A stretch of DNA of 64,000 nt, taken from Palsa-504 sp963834685 (GTDB taxonomy: Bacteria; Actinomycetota; Actinomycetes; Streptosporangiales; Streptosporangiaceae). Numbering within the stretch: the stretch's first letter is position 1; every line of letters begins with the position of its first letter. A program made the translations under genes and the position numbers. The notes below the pieces were generated by a model. That model made no database searches. It was not told the DNA's origin and saw only the letters and a program-made list of their open reading frames with translations. The stretch covers positions 434,001 through 498,000 of the forward strand of contig CAWICW010000014.1 in NCBI GenBank assembly GCA_963834685.1, written 5' to 3'. This document shows, one piece after another, positions 13,606 to 21,544 of the stretch.

Positions 13606-15968
13606 ATGACCACGGCCATGATCCGGTGCACGCAGCCCGGCTGCGACGGGACGATCGAGGACGGCTACTGCAACACGTGCGGGCTGGCCGCCCCCGCCGC
13701 GACCTCGGGCCCTTCTGGTCCCTCCGGTCCTTCCGGCTCGGCCGGCTCGGGGTCGGCCGGCGCGGCCACGTCCGGGAGCTCGTCAGGGGCATCCCGGAGC
13801 ACGCGCTCCCGGGCCCGGGGCCGCGGCAGCAGCCGGTCGGCCCGGGCCGGCTCGGCGCGGGCCTGGTCGACATCCCGCCGGTCCCGTACCGGGATCCGGC
13901 CAGCGCCGTGCTCGCTGACCCGGAGGTGCCGGAGGCCAAGCGCTACTGCAGCGGCTGCGATCAGCCCGTCGGCCGAGGGCGGGACGGGCGTCCCGGCCTG
14001 GCCGAAGGATTCTGCCGGAACTGCGGCACCCGGTTCTCGTTCAGCCCCAAGCTGGAGCCCGGAGAGCTGGTCGCCGGCCAGTACGAGGTGCTCGGCTGCC
14101 TCGCCCACGGCGGGCTCGGCTGGATCTACCTGGCCAAGGACCACAACGTCAGTGACCGGTGGGTGGTGCTGAAGGGCCTGCTGAACACCGGCGACGCCGA
14201 CGCCATGGCGGCCGCTGTCGCCGAGCGGCAATTCCTGGCCGAGGTCGAGCACCCCAACATCGTCCGGATCTACAACTTCGTCCAGCATGCGGACCGGCGC
14301 ACCGCGGAAATGGCCGGCTACATCGTGATGGAGTACGTAGGCGGCAAGTCACTCAAGCAGATCCTGGTCGACGTGCGCCAGGCCGGCGGCTCCGTGCCGG
14401 TGGCCCACGCGCTGGCCTACGCCATCGAGGTGCTGCCCGCTCTCGGATACCTGCACGACCGGGGGATGGTGTACTGCGACTTCAAGCCGGACAACGTCAT
14501 CCAGACCGAAGAGCAGCTCAAGCTCATCGACATGGGCGGCGTCCGCCGGATCGACAGTGACGAGGCGATCTACGGGACGGTCGGCTACCAGGCTCCGGAG
14601 ATCGAGGCCGACGGCCCTTCGCCCAGCTCCGACCTGTACACGGTGGGCCGGGCACTGGCCGTGCTCACCTTCGAGTTCCGGGGCTTCCAGGGCACCTACA
14701 AGTACACCCTGCCCGACGGGGTACCGCTGCTTGGCGAGCAGGATTCCTTCGCCCGGCTGCTGCGGCGTGCCACCCACCGGGACCCCGACCGCCGGTTTGG
14801 CTCCGCGGGAGAGATGGCCGAGCAGCTCACCGGCGTGCTCCGCGAGGTGCTCGCGGCCGCCGACGGCGTGCCGCGGCCCGCCTTCTCCAGCCTGTTCAGC
14901 CCCGAGGTCCAGGCCATCGGTACTGAGCTAGTCTGGGGGGACGGCCCCACTAGTCTCCGCCAGGGGGGTTCCACCCCCCCGGACCCCCCTGGCGGACCCC
15001 TCGGTCACGGAGGGCCTGCCCGCCCCGCCGTACCTCCTGGGGAGATCGTCGCCGGACTGCCGCTGCCTCAGGTCGAGCGGTCCGACCCCGCCGCCGGTTA
15101 CCTGGCCACGTTCGCCGGGCTCAACCCGGCCCAGCGGGTCGTGGCCCTCACCCTGGCCGTCGCGGGTGACCCGACCATTCCGCGCGAGGTCACCGAGTCG
15201 GTGGAGACACGGCTGGCGCTGGCCCGGGCCAGGATCGACGTCGGCGACTACGAGGCCGCGACGGTCGTGCTGGCCGACCTGGTCGCGGACGATCCGTCCG
15301 ACTGGCGGGTCGCCTGGTACAACGGGCTGCATGACCTGGCGGCCAGGGGGCCCGGCGGCGCGCAGATCGCCCAGGGCGCGTTCAGCGCCGTATTCGACGA
15401 ACTGCCGGGCGAGCTCGCGCCCAAGCTCGCGCTGGCCTTCGCCGCCGAAGCCGCGGGCGACCTGACCACGGCCAGGCACTACTACGACCTGGTCTGGACC
15501 GTGGACCGGTCCTATATCAGCGCCGCGTTCGGGATGGCCAGGACCTGCCTGGCCGCGGGCGACCGGCCCGGCGCGATCGCGGCGCTCGCGGCCGTGCCCG
15601 CCGCGTCCAGCCACCACGCGGCGGCGCAGATCGAAGCGATCCGAATCCTCGTTTCCGAGGATAATCAGAGCAAAGCGGTGACCGGGGACGACCTGCGGCA
15701 GGCCGGCGGTCAGCTCGGCCGGCTGGCCGTGGACGACGTACGCCGGCAGCAGCTCACCGTGGAGATCCTCCGGGCCGCGCTCGACTGGTGCACATCCGGC
15801 CAGCCCGCGGTCGGCGGTCCCATCCTCGGCTGCGAGCCGAACGCGCGCGCCGTGCGCTTCGGGCTGGAACGGAGCTACCGGGCGCTGGCCCGGCTGACGC
15901 CGGACGAGGCCCGCCGGGTCGAGCTCGTCGACATGGCCAACGCGATCCGGCCCAGGACCCTCACGTGA
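13606..15968 (+). CDS. pknG: PknG-like Ser/Thr protein kinase, apparent N-terminal frameshift
   Basis: PknG-type kinases have a rubredoxin/zinc N-terminus, kinase domain and C-terminal TPRs. ATG 13606 follows a perfect AGGAGG and opens a zinc motif ('CTQPGCDGTIEDGYCNTCG') plus a Ser/Arg-rich stretch, but in a different frame from the rest. From ~13845 the second frame continues the family pattern: 'AGLVDIPPVPYRDP', zinc cysteines 'CSGC'/'CRNCG', then the kinase with 'LAHGGLGWIY', 'VVLKGLL' (ATP Lys), 'YCDFKPDNVI' (catalytic loop) and 'LIDMGG' (DFG equivalent). TPR-like helices fill the C-terminus. One missing base near 13840 would join the two frames. A palindromic insertion lies at 14957-14995. 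The TGA overlaps the next GTG. Kinase identity is firm; the frameshift may be real or an assembly error. Confidence 0.88.
14957..14995. repeat. G/C-tract hairpin element inside pknG
   Basis: The 15-base arm at 14957-14971 (CCGCCAGGGGGGTTC) pairs with 14981-14995 (GGACCCCCCTGGCGG) with a single G-T wobble, leaving a 9-base C-rich loop. It sits in frame between kinase and TPR parts, coding for Gly/Pro-rich filler. A direct repeat CTAGTCT (14928-14934 and 14950-14956) lies just upstream. The right half resembles the repeat in the lgt N-terminus. Confidence 0.7.
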
Positions 15969-17032
15969 CGGGCGCCCCGCAGGCTCCCGAAGCCACCTGC
16001 CCGTCGTGCGGCGCGTTGGTCGGTGCCGGGGACAGCTTCTGCGAGTCATGCGGAACCGAGCTGGCCCCGGCCATGGTAAGCGCCGCGCCACCTGGGTACG
16101 AGGCGGAGTGCCCGGTGTGCTCGGTGGACCCGGAGGCTCCGCCCGGCGCGATCACGGCGGAAGGTTACTGCGAGTCGTGCGGTCGCAAGGTGCCGTCCGG
16201 CCGCGACCATTCCGAACTCGACCTCGGGCTGCTGGCCGGGGTGACCGACCGCGGCCTGCGGCATGCCCGCAACGAGGACGCGATGGCCCTGGCCACGGCC
16301 GACGTCCCCGGCGGCCCGATGGCGATAGCCGTCGTCTGCGACGGGGTGTCCACCTCCCCGCGGCCGGACGACGCGTCGCTGTCCGCCGCACAGGCTTCGG
16401 TACGGGCGCTGCTCACCTCGGTCCGGCAGGGCGATGACCCGGCCGAGGCCTCGCTGGCCGCGGTGTACTCGGCTCACCACGCCCTGGCCCGGATGGGCTC
16501 GCCTGGGGACGCGCCGTCGGCGACCTACATATCGGCGGTCATCGGCGGCGACGCGGTCACGGTGTGCTGGCTCGGGGACAGCCGCGCCTACTGGCTCAGC
16601 ACGGGCCCGGACGTGACGCGCCTCAGCACCGATGACTCGCTGGCCGAGGAACTAGTCGCCCGGGGCACGATGGACGAGGCGCAGGCCCTAGCCTCCCCGC
16701 AGGCGCACGTGATCACGCGCTGGCTCGGCGCCGACCTGGTCGAGCCCGAGCCGCACGTCGTCCGGTTCGAACCGCCCGGCCCCGGTGTCGTGCTCGTGTG
16801 CTCGGACGGGCTGTGGAACTACCGGCCCGAGGCAGCGGGCCTGGCCGAGCTCGCGCTCCCGGCCGCGCTCACCGACCCGCTCGGCGCCGCGGCCGAACTG
16901 GTGAAGTTCGCGCTCGACGCCGGGGGCATGGACAACATCACCGTGGTGCTGGCACCGTTCCCGCTGGCACCGTTCCCGGACGAACCGCCTCATCCGAAAA
17001 CCGTTCCTGTCCGGCGAGTAGCGACGTTATAA
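15965..17032 (+). CDS. PP2C-family Ser/Thr phosphatase with N-terminal zinc ribbons
   Basis: A 355-residue protein. Residues ~10-75 hold three Cys-pair zinc-ribbon motifs ('CPSCG', 'CESCG', 'CPVC', 'CESCG'). Residues ~85-340 are a PP2C domain: 'GVTDRGLRHARNEDA' (first metal motif), 'VVCDGVS' (metal Asp-Gly), 'WLGDSRAYW', 'LVCSDGLWNY' and 'GGMDNITVVL' (last metal Asp). It removes phosphate from Ser/Thr using Mn/Mg. GTG 15965 overlaps the kinase stop (GTGA), so kinase and phosphatase are co-translated as an antagonistic pair. A larger open frame starting upstream is an artefact. It is paralogous to the phosphatase at 18872-19696, which lacks the zinc ribbons. Confidence 0.9.
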   Translation: MTGAPQAPEATCPSCGALVGAGDSFCESCGTELAPAMVSAAPPGYEAECPVCSVDPEAPPGAITAEGYCESCGRKVPSGRDHSELDLGLLAGVTDRGLRHARNEDAMALATADVPGGPMAIAVVCDGVSTSPRPDDASLSAAQASVRALLTSVRQGDDPAEASLAAVYSAHHALARMGSPGDAPSATYISAVIGGDAVTVCWLGDSRAYWLSTGPDVTRLSTDDSLAEELVARGTMDEAQALASPQAHVITRWLGADLVEPEPHVVRFEPPGPGVVLVCSDGLWNYRPEAAGLAELALPAALTDPLGAAAELVKFALDAGGMDNITVVLAPFPLAPFPDEPPHPKTVPVRRVATL

Positions 17033-17050
17033 CCGAGGAGAGACTCCGCC

Positions 17051-17812
17051 ATGACCGAGTCCGGCTTCACCGTCGACGTCGACCAGAACCAGTACCTGCC
17101 CGAGGGCGGGCGTGAGGTCAGCGCCGTCGTCACCGTCACGTCGGCCGCGGATGCTACCGGGCTCAGCGGCCCCGGGTCGGCCGGCGCGGAGCCCGACCAT
17201 AGCGCGGAGATCATCATCATCGACTGCTCGGGGTCGATGGAGTACCCGCATACCAAGATCGCCGAGGCGCGCGCCGCCACCGCCGCCGCGGTGGACGTGG
17301 TCCGGGACGGCGTCCTGTTCGCGGTCATCGCCGGCACCAACCTGGCTTGGCCCGTCTTCCCCGCCGACGGCGGTATGGTCCGGGCCGACGCCTCCTCCCG
17401 GGCCGCGGCCAGGCAAGCGGTGACGGGCCTGCGGGCCAGCGGCGGCACGGCCATCGGCCAGTGGCTGGAACTGGCCCGGCAGACGTTCGAGCGGTACCCG
17501 GCCAAACTCCGGCATGCCATCTTGCTCACCGACGGCAAGAACCAGCACGAGAGCCCCGAGCTGGCCGCCGCCATCCAGGACGGGCTGGAGGCCCGCAAGC
17601 AGGGCGATGAGGAAACCGCGACGGCCAAGCTGGGCCGGGCCGTGGCGCTGGCCCACCAGTCGGGCAACGAGGACACGGCCAAGCTGCTGGCCAAGGTGGT
17701 CGACGTCCTCGACGTGGAAACCGGGACGGTCCGGCTGCGCAAGCAGGTCGAGGACGCCGATGAAATGGCTCTCGACACCCGGTCGACCAAGACGGTCCGG
17801 GCGAGGAAATAG
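17051..17812 (+). CDS. VWA domain protein, shortened in the middle
   Basis: A 253-residue protein with an N-terminal von Willebrand A domain. MIDAS residues are visible: D58-x-S60-x-S62 ('IIDCSGSME'), T133 ('GGTAIG') and D161 ('LLTDGKN'). From ~residue 175 the sequence switches directly to a C-terminal segment with TPR-like 'ATAKLGRAVALA' and 'TAKLLAKVVDVLDVETGTV'. From memory, actinobacterial relatives in the same gene neighbourhood are about 400-420 residues with ~170 residues between these two parts; here they appear fused in frame near 17560. The start is ATG 17051, with GAGGAG at 17034-17039. It probably binds a partner of the phosphorylation circuit. Confidence 0.85.
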   Translation: MTESGFTVDVDQNQYLPEGGREVSAVVTVTSAADATGLSGPGSAGAEPDHSAEIIIIDCSGSMEYPHTKIAEARAATAAAVDVVRDGVLFAVIAGTNLAWPVFPADGGMVRADASSRAAARQAVTGLRASGGTAIGQWLELARQTFERYPAKLRHAILLTDGKNQHESPELAAAIQDGLEARKQGDEETATAKLGRAVALAHQSGNEDTAKLLAKVVDVLDVETGTVRLRKQVEDADEMALDTRSTKTVRARK

Positions 17813-17848
17813 CCTCACGCGGGGAAGCAGGGTATCCAGGAGGCACCG

Positions 17849-18817
17849 ATGGCGATCTGTCCCAACGGGCATGACTCGGCGAGCGACGACTTCTGTGACG
17901 TATGCGGCATGCGCATCGCCGGGAGCCCCAGCCCGGCGAGCGCCGGAAGTGCCGGCGGCACCGGGAGCATGGGCAGCGGCGGCTACGGCCCCGCGGGCGG
18001 CAGCCGCGCCGGTGAGCCGTGTCCGAGGTGCGCCACGCCGAGGGTCGGCCAGTTCTGCGAGGCGTGCGGCTACAAGTTCGGCGCCGCCCAGCCGCCCTGG
18101 GCCCCTGCCCCGCCCGCGCCGCCGCCATCGGGCCTCTCGTCTGGGTCCCAGTCGCTGGCCACGCCGTGGCCGCCTTCGGCTCAGCCGCCGCCCACATCCC
18201 AGCCGCCGCCCTGGCCCTCGGCTCTGCCCGCGTCCTCCGCGCCGCCCGTTGCGCCCGGGCCGCCCGTCGCGCCCGGGCCGCTGGTTCCGTCCGCGCCCTC
18301 GGCTCAGTCCGTCCCGTCGGCCCGCTCCGCGCCCTCGGTCCCGTCGGTTCCCTCGGTCCCGACCGCGCCGCCGGTCTCGCCTGCCCGTCCGGTGGCCCCG
18401 CCGCCCTCATACGCCCGGGCCACCTGGACCGCCGTGGTGTCCTCCGATCGCGCCTACCACCAGAGCGTCCAGGCCGCGAGCGGCCCCGACGCGGCCGCCG
18501 TACCGTTCCCCAGCTACTACGCCGAACGGCGGTTCCGGCTGACCGGCAGCCAGATGCGGATCGGGCGGCACAGCGTATCCCGCGGCATCGATCCGGAGAT
18601 CGACCTGACCGGCCCGCCCTCCGACCCGGGCATCAGCCGGCTGCATGCGGTGCTGATCGCCGTGTCCGACGGCAGCTGGGCGGTGCTGGATCCGGGCTCG
18701 GCCAACGGCACGCTCGTCAACGGCGCCGAGATCCCGACCGGAGTCCAGGTGCCGCTACGCGACGGGGACCGCATCAACCTGGGCGGCTGGACGGCGATCA
18801 CGGTCCACCTCGGTTAG
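17849..18817 (+). CDS. Zinc-ribbon FHA domain protein (second copy)
   Basis: A 322-residue paralogue of the protein at 9542-10897. Two zinc-ribbon halves open it ('CPNGHDSASDDFCDVCG' and 'CPRCATPRVGQFCEACG'), then a Pro/Ser/Ala-rich linker (~85-190), then an FHA domain ('MRIGRHS', 'ISRLHA', 'GSANGTLVNG'). FHA domains bind phosphothreonine, so it is a probable reader or substrate of the kinase. AGGAGG sits 7 bases before ATG 17849. Spacing of 36 bases from the VWA gene suggests the same transcript. The two FHA copies differ mainly in linker composition and length, pointing to cluster-internal duplication. Confidence 0.88.
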   Translation: MAICPNGHDSASDDFCDVCGMRIAGSPSPASAGSAGGTGSMGSGGYGPAGGSRAGEPCPRCATPRVGQFCEACGYKFGAAQPPWAPAPPAPPPSGLSSGSQSLATPWPPSAQPPPTSQPPPWPSALPASSAPPVAPGPPVAPGPLVPSAPSAQSVPSARSAPSVPSVPSVPTAPPVSPARPVAPPPSYARATWTAVVSSDRAYHQSVQAASGPDAAAVPFPSYYAERRFRLTGSQMRIGRHSVSRGIDPEIDLTGPPSDPGISRLHAVLIAVSDGSWAVLDPGSANGTLVNGAEIPTGVQVPLRDGDRINLGGWTAITVHLG

Positions 18818-18858
18818 CTATCACGGCCGTGATCCCTAACCAGAGGGGCCCGAGGCAC

Positions 18859-18864
18859 TAACGT
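18859..18864 (+). promoter_or_regulatory. -10-like TAACGT for the second PP2C gene
   Basis: TAACGT ends 7 bases before ATG 18872, the spacing expected when transcription starts at the start codon. No clear -35 is visible. Confidence 0.35.
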
Positions 18865-18871
18865 ATGCGGC

Positions 18872-19696
18872 ATGATCAACGTGCCGCCCACGCCCGACCA
18901 TGCCGAGGTTGACCTGGGCACCGCTGCCGGAGTCACCGACCGGGGTCTGCGGCATCAGCGCAACGAGGACGCGATGGCCCTGGCGTCGGAGCAGACACCT
19001 GACGGCCTCGTGGTGGTGGCGGTGGTCTGCGACGGCGTGTCCTCCTCGCCACGGCCCGACGAGGCGTCGCACGCGGCCGTTCAAGCCGCGTTGCCGGTCC
19101 TGCTCGAGGCCGTCCAGGCCGGGGGGGATCTGTCCGAGGCGTCCCGGGCCGCGGTCGTGGCCGGCCGTAAGTCGGTGGCCGGGCTCGGCGAGCCGGAGGG
19201 CGAAAGGTCGGCGACCACGTACCTGGCCGTGGTGGCGGCCCGCGGCGACATGACCGTGTCCTGGCTGGGCGACAGCCGGGCCTACTGGCTGGCCCCGACC
19301 GAGTCCGAGTCGGTCCAGCTCACCCGCGATGACTCGGTGGCCCGGGGCATGATCGAGGCCGGCCTGGCCAGCGAGGAAACGGCCATGGCCATGCCTCACG
19401 CGCACGTGCTGACCCGCTGGCTCGGCGCGGAAGCGGCCGACCTGGAGGGTGACCCGGGGCGCGCCCCGCACGTGGAGCAGTACGCCCCGCCCGGCGCCGG
19501 GGTCTTGCTCGTGTGCTCGGACGGCCTGTGGAACTACCTGCCCGAGGCGGCCGGACTGGCCCGGCTCGCCTTGCCCCGGGCCCTGACCGACCCGCTCGGC
19601 GCCGCAAACGACATGGTCCGGTTCGCGGTCGAAGCCGGCGGCGCCGACAACATCACCGCGGTCCTGATCCCGTACCCGTCGTCAGAAGCGAGCTGA
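18872..19696 (+). CDS. PP2C-family Ser/Thr phosphatase (second copy)
   Basis: A 274-residue PP2C phosphatase closing the signalling cluster. Motifs: 'GVTDRGLRHQRNEDA' near residue 20, 'VVCDGVSSS', 'SWLGDSRAYWL', 'LLVCSDGLWNYLP' and 'GGADNITAVL'. It closely parallels the phosphatase at 15965-17032 but begins straight at the catalytic domain, without zinc ribbons. There is no Shine-Dalgarno; a -10-like TAACGT (18859-18864) lies 7 bases before ATG 18872, suggesting a separate leaderless transcript. It converges on the LAGLIDADG gene with a gap of only 4 bases. Confidence 0.9.
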   Translation: MINVPPTPDHAEVDLGTAAGVTDRGLRHQRNEDAMALASEQTPDGLVVVAVVCDGVSSSPRPDEASHAAVQAALPVLLEAVQAGGDLSEASRAAVVAGRKSVAGLGEPEGERSATTYLAVVAARGDMTVSWLGDSRAYWLAPTESESVQLTRDDSVARGMIEAGLASEETAMAMPHAHVLTRWLGAEAADLEGDPGRAPHVEQYAPPGAGVLLVCSDGLWNYLPEAAGLARLALPRALTDPLGAANDMVRFAVEAGGADNITAVLIPYPSSEAS

Positions 19697-19700
19697 CCCC

Positions 19701-20468
19701 TCAGTACTTGGGCCCGACGAACTCGTCCAGCCGCGCGACCGCCTCCCGGCGGGCCACCGATATCGTATTATGGCTGGAGAATCGCCAGGCCACCCCAAGC
19801 ATGTCCAGTGCCTCGCCGCATAGCCCGAGAATGTCCTTGGATTCGTTCTTGAAGAAATAACGCGGGTACCCATACCATCGATCGCCATCTGCAAGCGTTC
19901 GCCGGACCCGGTTTACACTGCGGCAGCCGTCGGAATGGAAGAGTCCTCTCGCGAATTCGCCAGGGTATTTCTGCACTATGGCCGATTGCCATTGCTCAAG
20001 CTCGATTCTGCGTGTGTGCTTACGTCCCGGCCCGTGCTGTGGAAATAGGCACGGCCAGTGCTTGGACGTGCTCTTGACCATGGTGCAGCCTTGTTGGTGG
20101 ACGCAGAAGACGCTCGATGCGGGCATCACGTCAGACATTGCTCGCCGGCAAGCCGCCAGAAGCCCCGGCCAGTCGTCGCAGCAAGCAATCCACAGCGCGA
20201 AGACATCTCTTCGCCCGCGTGTGATCGAGCCGTCTCCGAGGTAAAGCCCGAGGAGGTAGGCGTACGCTGGCTCGTCCATCGATCTGGCGTGACAGCGGGG
20301 ACACTGTCTCCTGCGTTCGGTGCCGGGGCCGTGTCCGGCACGTCGGCGACCGCTGCGCCAGTGCCGGATCGCGGCAATGGATACGCCGCAGATACGGGCG
20401 TTTTCTCGATCGAGAATGCCAATACTTGATAGGTGAAGAGCCATGTCAACCGTGGCCTGCTGGTACAT
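19701..20468 (-). CDS. Free-standing LAGLIDADG homing-endonuclease-like protein
   Basis: A 255-residue protein with an N-terminal resolvase-like helix-turn-helix (~residues 10-40), a CxxC-H element ('CPRCH' 56-60) and two LAGLIDADG-type helices: 'YLLGLYLGDGS' (71-81) and 'FARGLFHSDG' (172-181). Both carry the acidic residue that binds catalytic metal in homing endonucleases. I chose ATG 20468; a TTG two codons upstream is also open. Base composition is visibly less GC-rich than the flanking genes, and it lies between the end of the signalling cluster and tRNA-Leu, consistent with acquisition. Related small proteins are common in Streptomyces-like genomes. Whether it cuts DNA or acts as a regulator is unknown. 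Confidence 0.75.
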   Translation of the reverse strand: MYQQATVDMALHLSSIGILDRENARICGVSIAAIRHWRSGRRRAGHGPGTERRRQCPRCHARSMDEPAYAYLLGLYLGDGSITRGRRDVFALWIACCDDWPGLLAACRRAMSDVMPASSVFCVHQQGCTMVKSTSKHWPCLFPQHGPGRKHTRRIELEQWQSAIVQKYPGEFARGLFHSDGCRSVNRVRRTLADGDRWYGYPRYFFKNESKDILGLCGEALDMLGVAWRFSSHNTISVARREAVARLDEFVGPKY

Positions 20469-20554
20469 GACCAAATTATCGCTCGTGCCACTGACATTTA
20501 TGCGGAATGCTATACCGGCTGCTGCAGGCCAAGAGACATAGTGCAGGTGTTGGG

Positions 20555-20637
20555 TGCCGGGAGCGGGATTCGAACCCGCACGCCCTTCCGAGCAGACGCT
20601 TTTGAGACGTCCATGTCTGCCGTTCCATCATCCCGGC
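20555..20637 (-). tRNA. tRNA-Leu (anticodon CAA)
   Basis: On the minus strand the acceptor arms GCCGGGA and TCCCGGC pair over seven bases, with discriminator A. The anticodon stem GACGT/GCGTC encloses loop CTCAAAA, giving anticodon CAA (reads UUG). The T arm contains GGTTCGAATCC. A long variable arm and a total of 83 bases fit class II leucine tRNA. The CCA end is not encoded. From memory, tRNA-Leu beside an ANTAR regulator also occurs in Streptomyces. Confidence 0.95.
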
Positions 20638-20714
20638 ACGATCTGCGGTATGCGTCGAGCACATCGTAGCTCGACCCTCCGCAGACTGGATGAGAACAAT
20701 CTACCCGGTCACGG

Positions 20715-20720
20715 TACGCT
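20715..20720 (+). promoter_or_regulatory. -10-like TACGCT for the ANTAR regulator
   Basis: TACGCT ends exactly 7 bases before GTG 20728; the same hexamer and spacing occur before coaE. This supports GTG 20728 as a leaderless start. Confidence 0.4.
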
Positions 20721-20727
20721 CGTGGGC

Positions 20728-21375
20728 GTGAGCCAGAACCAACTGCGTGTCGTGATCGCCGAGGACGAAGCCCTGATCCGTCTCGACCTCAAGGAGATGC
20801 TCGAGGAAGAGGGCTATTCGGTCGTGGCCGAGGTCGGCGACGGGGAGTCCGCCGTCGAGCGGGTGACCGCGCTGCAGCCGGATCTGGCCATCCTGGACGT
20901 CAAGATGCCGATCCTGGACGGCATTTCGGCCGCCGAGCGGATCGCCGCTGAGCGGATTGCGCCGGTCGTCATTCTCACCGCCTTCTCCCAGCGCGAGCTG
21001 GTAGAACGAGCTCGCGACGCGGGCGCGATGGCCTACCTGGTCAAGCCGTTCACCAAGGCCGACCTGATACCCGCCGTCGAGATGGCGGTCAGCCGGTTTA
21101 CCGAGATCCACGCGCTCGACCTGGAGATCGACACGCTGCGCGAGCGGCTGGAGGTCCGCAAGCTACTCGACCGGGCCAAGGGCCTGCTCCAGTCGGAGCA
21201 CGGCCTCAGCGAGCCCGAGGCGTTCCGCTGGATCCAGAAGACGTCCATGGACCGCAGGCTGACGATGCGCAAGGTCGCCGAGGCCGTCATCGAGGGCAGC
21301 ATGCAGGTCCCCGCCGAGAACCAGCCGGATCCTGAGGGCCCGGATCCTGAGGGCCGAGAACCAGCCGAATCCTGA
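20728..21375 (+). CDS. pdtaR: ANTAR-domain response regulator (PdtaR-like)
   Basis: A 215-residue two-domain regulator. Residues 1-120 are a receiver: acidic 'AEDEALIRLDL', phospho-acceptor Asp in 'LAILDVKMP', 'ILTAFS' and the Lys in 'YLVKPFTKADL'. Residues ~135-195 are an ANTAR RNA-binding domain ('LDRAKGLLQSEHGLSEPEA', 'RWIQKTSMD'). ANTAR proteins bind paired RNA hexaloops to prevent termination; the mycobacterial relative PdtaR pairs with kinase PdtaS. The last ~18 residues are Pro/Glu/Asp repeats. GTG 20728 is preferred from the -10 spacing; the frame stays open upstream into the tRNA, where it is not coding. Its cognate kinase is not in the window. Confidence 0.92.
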   Translation: MSQNQLRVVIAEDEALIRLDLKEMLEEEGYSVVAEVGDGESAVERVTALQPDLAILDVKMPILDGISAAERIAAERIAPVVILTAFSQRELVERARDAGAMAYLVKPFTKADLIPAVEMAVSRFTEIHALDLEIDTLRERLEVRKLLDRAKGLLQSEHGLSEPEAFRWIQKTSMDRRLTMRKVAEAVIEGSMQVPAENQPDPEGPDPEGREPAES

Positions 21376-21390
21376 AGGCTGAACAAGGAA

Positions 21391-21457
21391 CCCGGGGGGC
21401 CGTTGGTGCCGTGTCTGCCTTCCCCGGCTGACACGTTCTCTACTTGGACCCCCCGGG
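21391..21457. repeat. Nested inverted repeat downstream of the ANTAR regulator
   Basis: Outer arms CCCGGGGGG (21391-21399) and CCCCCCGGG (21449-21457) enclose an inner stem, GTGTC-t-GCC (21411-21419) against GGC-t-GACAC (21426-21434). It lies 16 bases after the stop and could be a terminator, a structured 3' UTR, or a full copy of the G/C-tract repeat seen inside genes. Confidence 0.55.
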
Positions 21458-21544
21458 CTCGCCGTCACCACGTTAGCGACCGGCCGCCGTTGGGCGCAAA
21501 AGGGAGCTCCCTCCGCCGGAAACCCGTGATCACCTGCCGGTCAC

